51,650 bases of DNA, from assembly GCA_003133565.1 (NCBI GenBank), contig PKYB01000075.1, positions 1 through 51,650 on the forward strand, written 5' to 3'. The position numbers and the translations under genes are program-made. Positions within the stretch are counted from its first letter, which is position 1. Every line of letters starts with the position of its first letter. This document shows, in pieces, positions 1 through 8,753 of this stretch. The notes below the pieces were generated by a model. The model did no database searches and was not told the DNA's origin. It saw nothing but the letters and a program-made list of their open reading frames with translations. This DNA comes from Solirubrobacterales bacterium. GTDB taxonomy: Bacteria > Actinomycetota > Thermoleophilia > Solirubrobacterales > Solirubrobacteraceae.

Positions 1-1545
1 GTCTTCCCGGTCGCCGACGGCGACACCGGGGACAACATGGTGCTCACGCTGCGCGCGGTCGTCGAAGAGCTCGATCGGCTGGGGGCCGATGAGCGGCGCA
101 CGATCGACGAGATCGGCCGCGACGAGATCGTCGACGCGGTCGCACGCGCGGCGCTGCTCGGCGCGCGCGGCAACAGCGGGGTCATCCTCTCGCAGCTGAT
201 TCGTGGCGCCGCCGAAGAACTTGTCAGCCGGCCCGGTGAGCTGATCGACGCGACACTCGTCGGTGCAGCGCTCGCTCGCGCGGCCGACCGGGCCTACGCG
301 TCGGTGCGGGAGCCGGCCGAGGGGACGATCCTGACCGTCGTTCGCGAGATGGCGCATCGCATCGCCATCGAGCTGCCGCACCTGCCCAGCACGCGGCTCG
401 CGCCGGACGAGGCGCCGGAGGTTCAGGACGACCTGATCGCGGCCGTGCTCGAACAGGCAGTGCAGGCCGGCGAGGAGTCGGTGATGCGCACGCCAGACAT
501 GCTCGCCGTGCTGCGCGAGGCCGGCGTCGTCGATGCCGGCGGCTACGCGCTCACGGTGATGTTTGCCGGCATCGTCGCGGCGCTCCGCGGCGATGAGCCA
601 CCGCCGCTCGCACACCACGCGCCAGCGCGCATCACCCACCCCCAGCACGCGTCGTCGACCTATCGCTACTGCACCAACTTCGCCGTCACGGGGGAGGGTC
701 TGCAACCGAGCAGCTTTACCGCCGCGCTGGCCGCCCTCGGTGATTCGCTGCTGATCGTCGGCGACTCGCCGACGCTGAAGATCCACATTCACACCGACGA
801 GCCGGAGCGCGCCACCGCCGTGTTTGCCGGGGCCGGCGAGGTGTCCCATCTCGACGTCGCCGATATGCACGACCAGATCGCGGCGCGCCGTGCGCGCGGC
901 GAGCCTGCGAGCGCCGTGCGCTGCGGCGTCCTTGCGGTTGTCACAAGTCCTGGCATCGGCAGGCTGTTCGAGAGCCTTGGCGCCCACGTCCTCGACGGTG
1001 GCCCGAAGCTCAACCCGTCGACGTATGAGTTGCTGGCCGGGATCCACGCCGTCCCGGCCGAGGAGGTCGTCGTGCTGGCCAACGACGTCAGCGTGATTCT
1101 CGCCGCCGAGCACGCGGCCGTGCTCTCCGAGAAGGAAGTTGTCGTCGTGCCTTCACGCTCCCAGCAGGCCGCGCTCGCCGCGCTCGTGGCGCACGCCCCG
1201 GAGCTGAGCGCCGCCGCCAACGCGCACGCGATCGGCGCCGCACTCGAGCGGGTTCGCAGTGGCTCGGTCGCGCCGGCCGCGCGCGACGACGCCGCCGGGC
1301 GCTTTCGTGCCGGCGACGCGGTCGGGTTCGTCGATGAGACGCTCGTCGCGTGGGGAGCGCCAGAGGGAACGCTGGCGCAGGTTCTGGCGAGCCTCGGTGA
1401 CGGCAGCGAGCTGATTACGTGTATTGCCGGACAGGGCGCACCGCTCGCCAGCGAACGCGTGGCGACTCTCGCTCCCGCGCAGGTCGAGCTCGAGCATCGC
1501 GACGGCGGCCAGCCGAGCTACTGGTGGCTGTTGAGCGCCGAATAA
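1..1545 (+). CDS. DAK2-domain kinase-like protein (FakA/YloV family), 5' end outside the window
   Basis: The reading frame is open from base 1, so the gene starts upstream of the window. The first codons encode VFPVADGDTGDNM, the DAK2 nucleotide-binding motif (usual form NVFPVPDGDTGTNM), followed by the LLGARGNSGVILSQ motif. FakA-type proteins phosphorylate fatty acids bound to FakB for phospholipid synthesis. The residues after about 250 match the C-terminal DegV-like/FakA domain. The visible part is 514 residues, close to the usual length of about 550, so only some 30 residues are missing. It sits just before recG, as in many actinobacteria. The family call is firm; the true substrate cannot be read from sequence. 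Confidence 0.85.
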   Translation, partial: VFPVADGDTGDNMVLTLRAVVEELDRLGADERRTIDEIGRDEIVDAVARAALLGARGNSGVILSQLIRGAAEELVSRPGELIDATLVGAALARAADRAYASVREPAEGTILTVVREMAHRIAIELPHLPSTRLAPDEAPEVQDDLIAAVLEQAVQAGEESVMRTPDMLAVLREAGVVDAGGYALTVMFAGIVAALRGDEPPPLAHHAPARITHPQHASSTYRYCTNFAVTGEGLQPSSFTAALAALGDSLLIVGDSPTLKIHIHTDEPERATAVFAGAGEVSHLDVADMHDQIAARRARGEPASAVRCGVLAVVTSPGIGRLFESLGAHVLDGGPKLNPSTYELLAGIHAVPAEEVVVLANDVSVILAAEHAAVLSEKEVVVVPSRSQQAALAALVAHAPELSAAANAHAIGAALERVRSGSVAPAARDDAAGRFRAGDAVGFVDETLVAWGAPEGTLAQVLASLGDGSELITCIAGQGAPLASERVATLAPAQVELEHRDGGQPSYWWLLSAE

Positions 1546-1593
1546 GGGCGCTCTTCGCGCGGCAGCCGGTGCGTCCGGCTACTGCCGACCTCC

Positions 1594-3777
1594 TTGCGGG
1601 CCATCATGATGGTGATGAGTAGCGCAGCCCGCCTCTCCGATGCACCGACTGAGCATGCCCCGCCACGCTTCGGCGGGACAACGGCGCCAACCCGCCAGGA
1701 GTTGCTAGCGACGCCATTCCGCTCACCGCGTCCCTCGCTGCTCGAAAAGTCGCTCGCGCTCCGCGGCAAGGCCGCCGAGGCGGCCGGCGCCCTGGGCCTC
1801 GAAAGCGTCGGCGATCTGCTCGAACACGTCCCTCGCGCGCGCCGCGAGGCTCGTACGGTGGTCGCGCTCACGCCGGGCGAGACCGCGACCGTGCTCGTCG
1901 AGGTCCGCTCGATCGCGCAGCGCTCGGTTCGCCGCCGCGGCATGCGCCCGCTGGTCGAGGCGACCGTGTCCGACGCGACCGGTCCGATGCAGGCCACGTT
2001 CTTCAACCAGCCGTGGCTGGTCGCACGCTACCCCGCCGGCACGCGGCTCGTACTGCACGGGAAGTACGAGGGCCGCAACCGCTTCCGCGTCTCCCACCAT
2101 GCGCGCACCGAAGAAGCGAGCGCCGGCGCCGACGAGGTGTCGCACTATGCAGCGACCGAGGGGCTCTCGAGCACGCAGATCCTGGCGCTCATGGGGCAAG
2201 CCCGTGATGCGCTGACCGAGGTCGTCGAGCCACTCCCCGGGCGACTGCGGGCCGCCGAGCGGATGCCGACTCGCAGCGCGGCACTCGAGGAAATGCACTT
2301 CGGCTCGCGCGCGGCCGACGTGGACCGCGCGCGCGAGCGGCTCGCATTCGAGGAGCTATTGCTGCTGCAGCTCGGGCTGCTGGCGCGCCGGGCGCAGCGC
2401 AACTCCGACGCGCGGGCGATCGCTCTGTCGAATCCCGCGACGCTGACCGCACGGTGGCTCGAGCACGGGCTCCCGTTCGTGCTCACCGCCGACCAACAGG
2501 CGGCGATCTCCGTGCTCTCGAGCGAGCTTGCCCAAGCACAACCGGCGCAGCGCCTGCTGATGGGCGAGGTCGGCAGCGGCAAGACCGTTGTTGCGCTGTA
2601 CGCGATGCTCCGCGCCGCCGAGTGCGGTGCGCAGGCGGCCTTGATGGCCCCGACCGAGACGCTCGCGGAACAGCACTTCGCGACGATCTCGGCGCTGCTC
2701 GGAGCCGAGCCGGCCACGCTGGCGCTGCTCACGGGATCGACGCCGGCCAGGCGCCGAGCGCAGGTTTTGAGCCGTCTGCAAACCGGCGAGCTGTCGCTGA
2801 TTGTCGGGACCCACGCGCTGATCGAAGAGCCGGTCAAGTTCGCCTCCCTGGCGCTCGCGGTCGTCGATGAGCAGCATCGCTTTGGCGTGCGCCAGCGCGC
2901 GGCGCTCGACGCCAAGGCACCAGCGGGATATGCGCCACACATGCTGCACATGACCGCAACGCCGATTCCCCGCACGCTCGCCCTCTGCCGCTACGGCGAC
3001 CTCGACCAGACCCACCTGCGCGAGCTACCGCTGCGCCGTAGCCCAATCGAGACGCACATCGTCTCCGGTCCGCGTGCTCGTGAGCGGGCCTACGAGCGGA
3101 TCGGCGAAGAGCTGCGCGCCGGTCGCCAGGCTTTCGTTGTCTGCCCGCTCGTCGACGAACCCGATGAAGTGGGCGCTGGCGATGCGCGGGCAGCCACCGC
3201 CGAGTTCGAGCGTCTCGGTTCGCGCGAGCTGCGCGACTTCCGCCTCGTGCTGCTCCATGGCCAGCTCACGCATCGCGAGAAGCAGGCCGCGATGGCGGCG
3301 TTCGCCGCCGGCGAGGCAGACGTGCTCGTCGCGACAACGGTGATCGAAGTTGGCATCGACGTTCCGAACGCTACGGTGATGTTGATCGAGAACGCCGAGC
3401 GTTTCGGGATCTCTCAGCTGCATCAGCTGCGCGGCCGCGTCGGTCGTGGGAAGCACCCGGGGCTCTGTCTGATGTGTGGAGCGAAGAGCTCGGAGCGTCT
3501 CTCCGCCCTGGCGCGCCACGACGATGGCTTCGAGCTCGCCGAGATCGACCTGCGCCAGCGCAAGGAGGGCGAGCTGATCGGTGTTCGCCAGTCGGGCCTC
3601 GGTCAGTTCCGCATCGCCCGACTACCCGATGACGAGCTCTTGCTGCAACGCGCGCGCGCCTGCGCTGAGGCGCTGATCGCCCTCGATCCGGGGCTCGAGA
3701 GCCCCGATCACGTGCTGCTGGGCCGCCAGCTCGCGCTGGCTCACGGTGAGATCGCGCCGCGCCCGATCGCTGCCTGA
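1594..3777 (+). CDS. recG: ATP-dependent DNA helicase RecG
   Basis: RecG is a branch-migrating superfamily 2 helicase that remodels stalled forks and Holliday junctions. The N-terminal third is the wedge/OB region. The helicase core shows Walker A GEVGSGKT near residue 326, the DEQH box (VVDEQHRFGVRQR) near 423, the TATPIPRT motif near 450, and a C-terminal helicase domain with QLRGRVGRG. Length (727 residues) fits the family. The start is unclear: TTG at 1594 gives the longest frame, ATG at 1606 or 1609 are alternatives, and none has a convincing ribosome binding site. The stop overlaps the start of rsmD by one base, indicating translational coupling. Confidence 0.96.
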   Translation: MRAIMMVMSSAARLSDAPTEHAPPRFGGTTAPTRQELLATPFRSPRPSLLEKSLALRGKAAEAAGALGLESVGDLLEHVPRARREARTVVALTPGETATVLVEVRSIAQRSVRRRGMRPLVEATVSDATGPMQATFFNQPWLVARYPAGTRLVLHGKYEGRNRFRVSHHARTEEASAGADEVSHYAATEGLSSTQILALMGQARDALTEVVEPLPGRLRAAERMPTRSAALEEMHFGSRAADVDRARERLAFEELLLLQLGLLARRAQRNSDARAIALSNPATLTARWLEHGLPFVLTADQQAAISVLSSELAQAQPAQRLLMGEVGSGKTVVALYAMLRAAECGAQAALMAPTETLAEQHFATISALLGAEPATLALLTGSTPARRRAQVLSRLQTGELSLIVGTHALIEEPVKFASLALAVVDEQHRFGVRQRAALDAKAPAGYAPHMLHMTATPIPRTLALCRYGDLDQTHLRELPLRRSPIETHIVSGPRARERAYERIGEELRAGRQAFVVCPLVDEPDEVGAGDARAATAEFERLGSRELRDFRLVLLHGQLTHREKQAAMAAFAAGEADVLVATTVIEVGIDVPNATVMLIENAERFGISQLHQLRGRVGRGKHPGLCLMCGAKSSERLSALARHDDGFELAEIDLRQRKEGELIGVRQSGLGQFRIARLPDDELLLQRARACAEALIALDPGLESPDHVLLGRQLALAHGEIAPRPIAA

Positions 3778-4313
3778 TGCGAGTCGTCGGCGGCGAGCTC
3801 GGCGGCCGCCGCTTCGCGGCTCCCCGGGGGCGTGCGACGCGACCGACGTCCGAGCGCGCACGGGAGGCGGTGTTCTCGATCCTCAGCGAGGTCAGTGGCG
3901 CCCGCGTGCTCGATCTGTTCGCAGGGTCAGGCGCGCTCGGCATTGAGGCGCTCTCGCGCGGTGCCGCGCACGCGATCTTCGTCGACAGCGAAATCGCCGC
4001 GATCCGCACGATTCTCGACAACGTCTCGCGTCTCGGGCTGGGCGAGCGGGCACTCGTCGTCAAAGCCGACATCGCCAAGGCAGCACTGCCGGTGGTGGAG
4101 CCGCTGGACCTCGTGTTCGTTGACCCGCCGTACCTTCGGGCGGTCGACTTCGGGCCGTTGCTCGGCCGCGCGCTGGCGCCGCTGCTGAGGCCGGGTGCCC
4201 GCGTCGTCAGCGAGAGTGACCGCCGCGAGCCACTCGAGTTGGACCTCCCGCTCACCCTCGAGCGGCGTTATGGGGATACCCTGATTCGCATCTACCAAAG
4301 CGCCCACACATGA
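3777..4313 (+). CDS. rsmD: 16S rRNA (guanine-966-N2)-methyltransferase RsmD
   Basis: RsmD methylates G966 of 16S rRNA during 30S assembly. The protein has the typical N-terminus MRVVGGELGGRRF, the PTSERAREAVFSIL segment, the SAM-binding motif DLFAGSGALGIEALSRGA near residues 44-61, and the catalytic DPPY motif near residue 119. Its 178 residues match the family. Its ATG shares a base with the recG stop and its own stop overlaps the coaD ATG, so recG-rsmD-coaD form a coupled unit. Confidence 0.95.
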   Translation: MRVVGGELGGRRFAAPRGRATRPTSERAREAVFSILSEVSGARVLDLFAGSGALGIEALSRGAAHAIFVDSEIAAIRTILDNVSRLGLGERALVVKADIAKAALPVVEPLDLVFVDPPYLRAVDFGPLLGRALAPLLRPGARVVSESDRREPLELDLPLTLERRYGDTLIRIYQSAHT

Positions 4314-4819
4314 GCACGAAGCCCCGCATCGCCGTGTGCCCCGGGTCTTATGACCCGATCACCAATGGCCACGTCGACGTTATAACGCGCGCCGCCGCGC
4401 TATTCGACGAGGTGATCGTCGCCGTCGTCGACCATTCGAGGCGCAAGGGCGACACGCTGTTCGCGCTCGACGAGCGGCTCGAGTTCATTGGCGTGGCGAC
4501 GGCTCACCTCGAGGGCGTCCGGGCCGAGGCATTTGACACGCTCGTCGTCGACTTCGCCCAACGCGTCGGCGCTAGCGCGATCGTCAAAGGTCTGCGCGCG
4601 ATCTCGGACTTTGAGTACGAGTTCGAAATGAATCAGCTCAACCGCAAGCAGGCCCCACAGATCGAGTCGCTCTACATCATGTCGAGCCCCGAGTTCAGCT
4701 TCCTATCCTCGAGCGGGGTCAAGGAGCTCGCAACATTCGGTGGCAACGTGGAGCACTACGTACACGAGCTCGTTGCGCGGCGCTTGCAGGAAGAGCTGCG
4801 TCGTCAGCGAAAGCTGTGA
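4310..4819 (+). CDS. coaD: phosphopantetheine adenylyltransferase CoaD
   Basis: CoaD converts 4'-phosphopantetheine and ATP to dephospho-CoA, the penultimate step of coenzyme A synthesis. The nucleotidyltransferase motif PGSYDPITNGHVD lies at residues 11-23 with the TNGH form of the T/HxGH signature. GLRAISDFEYEFEMNQLNRK and the C-terminal SSSGVKELATFGGNVEHYV segment are diagnostic. Length (169 residues) is standard. The start overlaps the rsmD stop (ATGA). CoA produced here would feed the acyl-CoA ligase and ACP genes downstream, though that link is inference. Confidence 0.97.
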   Translation: MSTKPRIAVCPGSYDPITNGHVDVITRAAALFDEVIVAVVDHSRRKGDTLFALDERLEFIGVATAHLEGVRAEAFDTLVVDFAQRVGASAIVKGLRAISDFEYEFEMNQLNRKQAPQIESLYIMSSPEFSFLSSSGVKELATFGGNVEHYVHELVARRLQEELRRQRKL

Positions 4820-4856
4820 GGACGCGCGCGGGCCTTCCGGGCAAGCCCCAACCCTT

Positions 4857-4862
4857 TAGGCT
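4857..4862 (+). promoter_or_regulatory. candidate -10 box (TAGGCT) for leaderless transcription of the sepIVA-like gene
   Basis: TAGGCT ends six bases before the ATG at 4869, which places the expected transcription start on the start codon. No Shine-Dalgarno sequence is present. Inference from spacing only. Confidence 0.5.
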
Positions 4863-4868
4863 GTAGCC

Positions 4869-5333
4869 ATGGATGTCCTAGTACTAATCGACAAGCTCGA
4901 CGATTTGGTGCACAACGCCAAGCAGGTTCCCCTGACCGATCAGGTGCGGGTCGACAAGGAGGAGATCTACGACCTTCTTGATCAGATGCGCGCCACGATT
5001 CCCGAGGAAATCAAGCAGGCTCGCTGGATCGTCAAGGAACGGCAGGAGATGCTCGCCGAGGCCAAGCGGGAGGCCGAGCGAATCGTCAAAGAGGGGCGTG
5101 AGCGCCAGGAACGGATGATCAGCGACGAGGAGATCGTCAAAGCCGCGGAGCGGGCTGCTGAGGACATCATCGAGGACGCGAGCGCGCGTGAGCGCGAGAT
5201 TCGCCTTGGTGCTGAGGATTACGCCGACGAGATTCTTGACACTCTCGAGACCAACCTGTCGAAGTTCATCGCCGCGGTGCAACGTGGCCGCGAGCGACTT
5301 CAAGGTAGCGACGAGCCGGCCGAAGTCTCCTAG
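4869..5333 (+). CDS. coiled-coil cell-division protein, SepIVA/DivIVA-like
   Basis: A 154-residue, highly charged and mostly helical protein. Residues 1-50 (MDVLVLIDKLDDLVHNAKQV) resemble the N-terminus of mycobacterial SepIVA (Rv2927c family), and residues 50-130 form a long Glu/Arg/Lys-rich coiled coil resembling ATP synthase b subunits, to which such proteins are often misassigned. In mycobacteria SepIVA is needed for septation. Its place just after coaD and near DUF177, rnc and smc matches the mycobacterial neighbourhood. Family resemblance is fair; a division role is inferred. Confidence 0.7.
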   Translation: MDVLVLIDKLDDLVHNAKQVPLTDQVRVDKEEIYDLLDQMRATIPEEIKQARWIVKERQEMLAEAKREAERIVKEGRERQERMISDEEIVKAAERAAEDIIEDASAREREIRLGAEDYADEILDTLETNLSKFIAAVQRGRERLQGSDEPAEVS

Positions 5334-5399
5334 CCTGGCTCGGGCTCGAAGTCACCTCGGCGTGCGCTGGATCGTTGCAACCGCGCCGGGAAGACGTGC

Positions 5400-7031
5400 T
5401 TGGATACCGCTGTGCCACGTAGACGCCTAGCCGATTCGCTGCACACGGCTCGCATGCTCGTCCGCGCGCGAGTGTTGCGCTTGGACCGTCCCGACAGGCT
5501 CGCGCGCGTCGGCCTGCTGCTGGCGCGTTGGGGGCCGACCCCCGCCTCTGGCTACGCGATCTCGGCGCTGCGCGACCCCGACCGCCCGGCGATCCACGAC
5601 GATCGCGGCACGATCAGCTTCATCGACCTCCACCGCGAGACGAACGCACTGGCCCACAGCCTGCGCGAGGTGGGCGTTGGCGAGGGCGACGGCATCGCGA
5701 TTCTCTGCCGCGATCACGCCGGTTTCATAAAGTCAACCGTCGCCGCGTCCAAGCTCGGCGCCGACGTGCTGCTGCTCAACACCTCGTTTGCCGAGCCTCA
5801 GATCGCTGATGTCTGTGCGCGCGAGCGTCCACGCGTGCTGATCTACGACGAGGAGTTCATCCCGCTGTGTGCGAGCGCCGCAGTTGGCCGCAACAGCGTG
5901 ATCGCATGGCACGACAGCGAATCGCCGGAGTACCCGACACTCGATGCGCTGATCGCGGCGGGCACGCGGGAGAACCTGCGTCCGCCGCACGACCGCGGGC
6001 GCGTCGTGATCTTGACCTCGGGCACCACGGGCGCGCCGCGGGGCGCATCGCGCCATCAGCCGCGCTCGCTCGATCCCGCGGCGGCACTGTTTTCCAGAAT
6101 CCCGCTGCGGGCCCGGGAGACCACGGTGATAGCCGCTCCGCTCTTCCACTCGTGGGGCTATGCCCATTTCACGCTCGGACTCGCGCTCTCCTCGACGCTC
6201 GTGCTGCACCGTCGCTTCGACCCTGAGCAGGCGCTTGCTTCTGTCGCGCGCTACCAAGCCAGTGTCCTCGTCGTGGTGCCGCTGATGTTGCAGCGCCTAC
6301 TCGAACTTGGCCCGGAGACGATCGCGCGCTACGACACGAGCTCGTTGCGAGTGATTGCGGCGAGCGGATCGGCATTGCCGGGCGAGCTCGCGCTGCGCGT
6401 GATGGACACCTTTGGCGACGTCCTCTACAACCTCTACGGCTCGACTGAGGTCGCTTGGGCGACGATTGCCTCACCGGAGGAGCTCCGCTCGGCACCGGGC
6501 ACCGCGGGCACGCCCCCGCGGGGAACGCAGGTCCGGCTGTTTGACGCCGATGGCAGCGAACGGCGCGCGCCCGGCGAAACCGGTCGGATCTTCGTCACCA
6601 ACGAGATGGTGATGGATGGCTACACCAGCGGCGACGGCAAGACCGAGCTCCAGGGGCTCATCGCCACCGGCGACGTCGGCTACCTCGACGATCATGGTCG
6701 CCTGTTCATCTCCGGTCGCGACGACGACATGATCGTCTCCGGTGGCGAGAACGTCTTCCCGAGCGAGGTCGAGGATCTGCTGGCCGAGCACGACGCGATC
6801 GAGGACGTCGCCGTGATCGGCGTCGCGGACGAGGAGTTCGGTGAGCGCCTGCGCGCCTTCATTGTTCTCAAAGAGGGCTCGGAGCTTGACGGCGAGACAG
6901 TGAAGGATTACGTGCGCGCGAACTTGGCGCGCTTCAAGGTGCCGCGCGATGTCGTGTTCATCGACGAGCTCCCGCGGACGGCGACGGGCAAGGTGCTCAA
7001 GCGCGAACTACGCCTGCTCGACGCCGCCTGA
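5400..7031 (+). CDS. AMP-forming acyl-CoA synthetase (FadD-like)
   Basis: Member of the ANL superfamily of acyl-activating enzymes, which make an acyl-AMP and then an acyl-CoA. The P-loop motif LTSGTTGAPRGAS is near residues 205-217, NLYGSTEVAW near 346, the ATGDVGYLDDHGRLFISGRDDDMI hinge region near 425 and the catalytic-lysine motif PRTATGKVLKREL near the C-terminus. It is 543 residues. TTG at 5400 is the longest start and GTG at 5412 an alternative; neither has a clear ribosome binding site. The gene sits between sepIVA and DUF177, where conserved clusters usually have none, next to desaturase, plsX and acpP, so a role in fatty-acid activation is likely. The exact substrate is unknown. Confidence 0.88.
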   Translation: MDTAVPRRRLADSLHTARMLVRARVLRLDRPDRLARVGLLLARWGPTPASGYAISALRDPDRPAIHDDRGTISFIDLHRETNALAHSLREVGVGEGDGIAILCRDHAGFIKSTVAASKLGADVLLLNTSFAEPQIADVCARERPRVLIYDEEFIPLCASAAVGRNSVIAWHDSESPEYPTLDALIAAGTRENLRPPHDRGRVVILTSGTTGAPRGASRHQPRSLDPAAALFSRIPLRARETTVIAAPLFHSWGYAHFTLGLALSSTLVLHRRFDPEQALASVARYQASVLVVVPLMLQRLLELGPETIARYDTSSLRVIAASGSALPGELALRVMDTFGDVLYNLYGSTEVAWATIASPEELRSAPGTAGTPPRGTQVRLFDADGSERRAPGETGRIFVTNEMVMDGYTSGDGKTELQGLIATGDVGYLDDHGRLFISGRDDDMIVSGGENVFPSEVEDLLAEHDAIEDVAVIGVADEEFGERLRAFIVLKEGSELDGETVKDYVRANLARFKVPRDVVFIDELPRTATGKVLKRELRLLDAA

Positions 7032-7043
7032 GCGCGCGGGGTG

Positions 7044-7049
7044 CACAAT
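7044..7049 (+). promoter_or_regulatory. candidate -10 box (CACAAT) for leaderless DUF177 transcription
   Basis: CACAAT ends six bases before GTG 7056. This supports GTG 7056 as the DUF177 start over the longer in-frame GTG at 7041. Confidence 0.4.
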
Positions 7050-7055
7050 TGGTTG

Positions 7056-7571
7056 GTGACCCCGACCGATGTGCTCCAGCTCTCGGGTTTTCGCCTGCGC
7101 TCCGGCGAGGCGCGCCGCCTCGAGCTTGAGCTGGCACTTGCGCCACTCGAGTTCGCCGGACAGCGCTACCTCGCTCGGCCGAGCAGCGTCCCGGCGATCC
7201 TTGACGTTGTGCGCACGAACGGCGACGGCTACTCGCTGCGGCTGCGATTCGAAGTGGCCCTTGCCGGACCGTGCATGCGCTGTCTCGCCGACGCGGCGCC
7301 GGCGCTCCGGGTCGATGCGCGCGAGGTAGACGTCCCGGACGGCGGCGAGGAGCTCGACAGTCCCTACCTAACCGGCGATTTGCTCGACCTGGCGTCTTGG
7401 GCGCACGACGCTTTCGCACTGGCTGCACCGGAGCAGATCGTCTGTAGCGCGGATTGTCTGGGTCTCTGCCCGGTGTGCGCGGTCGCGCTGCGTGATGTCG
7501 GCGCTGAGCACCATCACGAGAGCTTGCCCTCGGGCCCCTTCGCAAAACTGGCAGAGCTGCGGCTCGATTAG
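7056..7571 (+). CDS. DUF177 / YceD-family protein
   Basis: DUF177 proteins lie upstream of rpmF in most bacteria and are linked to 23S rRNA or large-subunit biogenesis. The C-terminal cysteine signature is complete (CSADCLGLCPVCAVALRD, near residues 133-150), with a further ACMRCL motif mid-protein. GTG at 7056 gives 171 residues and has a well-placed -10 box; GTG at 7041 would add five residues. Unusually, a fatty-acid desaturase gene of about 1 kb separates it from rpmF. Confidence 0.88.
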   Translation: MTPTDVLQLSGFRLRSGEARRLELELALAPLEFAGQRYLARPSSVPAILDVVRTNGDGYSLRLRFEVALAGPCMRCLADAAPALRVDAREVDVPDGGEELDSPYLTGDLLDLASWAHDAFALAAPEQIVCSADCLGLCPVCAVALRDVGAEHHHESLPSGPFAKLAELRLD

Positions 7572-7599
7572 GGCGACGCGCCGCCGCCGCGCGCTGTGA

Positions 7600-7605
7600 C
7601 ATGAT
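7600..7605 (+). promoter_or_regulatory. candidate -10 box (CATGAT) before a small upstream ORF
   Basis: CATGAT ends six bases before GTG 7612, so a transcript would start on the first codon of the 35-codon upstream ORF that runs into the desaturase gene. Confidence 0.4.
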
Positions 7606-7611
7606 GAATTT

Positions 7612-7719
7612 GTGACCGGCACATTCGCCGTCGCGGCGTTCGTGTTGGGCACCAGGCAAGCAACCGGGATGAGCCAGCCCGCGACGAGCTGTGCCACCAC
7701 GGTAGGCCAGTGGCAATAA
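7612..7719 (+). CDS. possible 35-residue leader peptide overlapping the desaturase start
   Basis: A short frame opens at GTG 7612 directly after a -10-like box and ends at TAA 7717-7719, overlapping the desaturase GTG (7710) by ten bases. The peptide begins VTGTFAVAAFVLGT and has no recognised domain. The overlap would couple desaturase translation to reading of the leader. This is a prediction from layout alone; the stretch may instead be an ordinary untranslated leader. Confidence 0.35.
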   Translation: MTGTFAVAAFVLGTRQATGMSQPATSCATTVGQWQ

Positions 7720-8687
7720 CCGAGATTCCGACCCGCGAGAGCGGCCCCAGCGTAGCTCCCGAACCCGCCGACGTAGCAGGCGAATTCGAAACGCCGGGCC
7801 GCTTCAACATCGTCGACAAGATCGCCACCGCGGTTGCCACTGGCGTCCCGGTCGCGGCCCTGGGCGCTGGCGTTTGGCTCGCCTGGGACAACTCGCTGTA
7901 CTGGAAGGACGTCGTGATCTTTCTCGTCTGCTACGTCCCGACCGGGCTGGGCATCACGATCGGCTACCACCGCTTGCTGACGCATCGCAGCTTCCGCAGC
8001 GGGCCCGTGGTGCGGGCGCTGCTGATGGTGCTCGGCTGCATGGCGCTCGAAGGCCCTCCGATCGAATGGGTCGCCAACCACCGCAAGCACCACGCCTACT
8101 CCGACCACGAGGGTGACCCGCACAGTCCCCACATCGGCCACGGTGACGGTTGGCGCGCGCCATTTCGTGGGCTTTGGCACGCCCACCTCGGCTGGCTTTT
8201 CCAAGATGGCTTCGCCAACCAGCGTCGCTACGCTCCGGACCTGCTTAGGGACCCGGTCGTTCGCTTCGTCGACCGCACGTTTGTGCTCTGGGTGCTGCTC
8301 GGCCTGGCGATCCCGTTTGGTCTGGGCTACGCGCTCACAGGCACACTCGACGGCGCGCTGCTCGGCCTGCTCTGGGGCGGCGCCGTGCGGATCTTGGTGC
8401 TCCACCACGTCACGTTTTCGATCAACTCGCTGTGCCACTTCTTCGGCAGCCAGGACTACGTCACTGACGACGAATCGCGCAACCTTGCCTGGCTCGCGCC
8501 GCTGTCCTTCGGCGAGGCCTGGCACAACAACCATCACGCCTTCCCGACGTCAGCAGCCCACGGCTTGCGTCGCACGCAGATCGACCCTTCTGCGTTGGTC
8601 ATAGCCGGCCTTGCCCGCCTTGGTCTGGCTACGCATGTCGTCACGGTGAGCGACGAGCGCCGCGGTGAGAAGCGCCGCGCGGTCTGA
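7710..8687 (+). CDS. membrane fatty-acid desaturase (acyl-CoA delta-9 type)
   Basis: Integral-membrane di-iron desaturase that puts a cis double bond into acyl chains. The three histidine boxes are present: HRLLTH near residue 87, HRKHH near 125 and HNNHH near 272, separated by hydrophobic spans (VVIFLVCYVPTGLGITIGY; VLLGLAIPFGLGYALTG). Length (325 residues) fits the bacterial stearoyl-CoA desaturase family. GTG 7710 overlaps the end of a possible leader ORF. It interrupts the usual DUF177-rpmF pair and stands next to plsX and acpP, which suggests membrane-fluidity control beside phospholipid synthesis (inference). Confidence 0.92.
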   Translation: MAITEIPTRESGPSVAPEPADVAGEFETPGRFNIVDKIATAVATGVPVAALGAGVWLAWDNSLYWKDVVIFLVCYVPTGLGITIGYHRLLTHRSFRSGPVVRALLMVLGCMALEGPPIEWVANHRKHHAYSDHEGDPHSPHIGHGDGWRAPFRGLWHAHLGWLFQDGFANQRRYAPDLLRDPVVRFVDRTFVLWVLLGLAIPFGLGYALTGTLDGALLGLLWGGAVRILVLHHVTFSINSLCHFFGSQDYVTDDESRNLAWLAPLSFGEAWHNNHHAFPTSAAHGLRRTQIDPSALVIAGLARLGLATHVVTVSDERRGEKRRAV

Positions 8688-8738
8688 GTGCGCTCAGGCG
8701 AGCGTCCAGGCGCGCTCGGAGTTACGGCCCTGAGTTGC

Positions 8739-8744
8739 TAGGCT
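8739..8744 (+). promoter_or_regulatory. candidate -10 box (TAGGCT) upstream of rpmF
   Basis: TAGGCT ends nine bases before the rpmF ATG, giving a leader of at most two or three bases. No Shine-Dalgarno site is seen. Confidence 0.4.
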
Positions 8745-8753
8745 TGCCCGCCG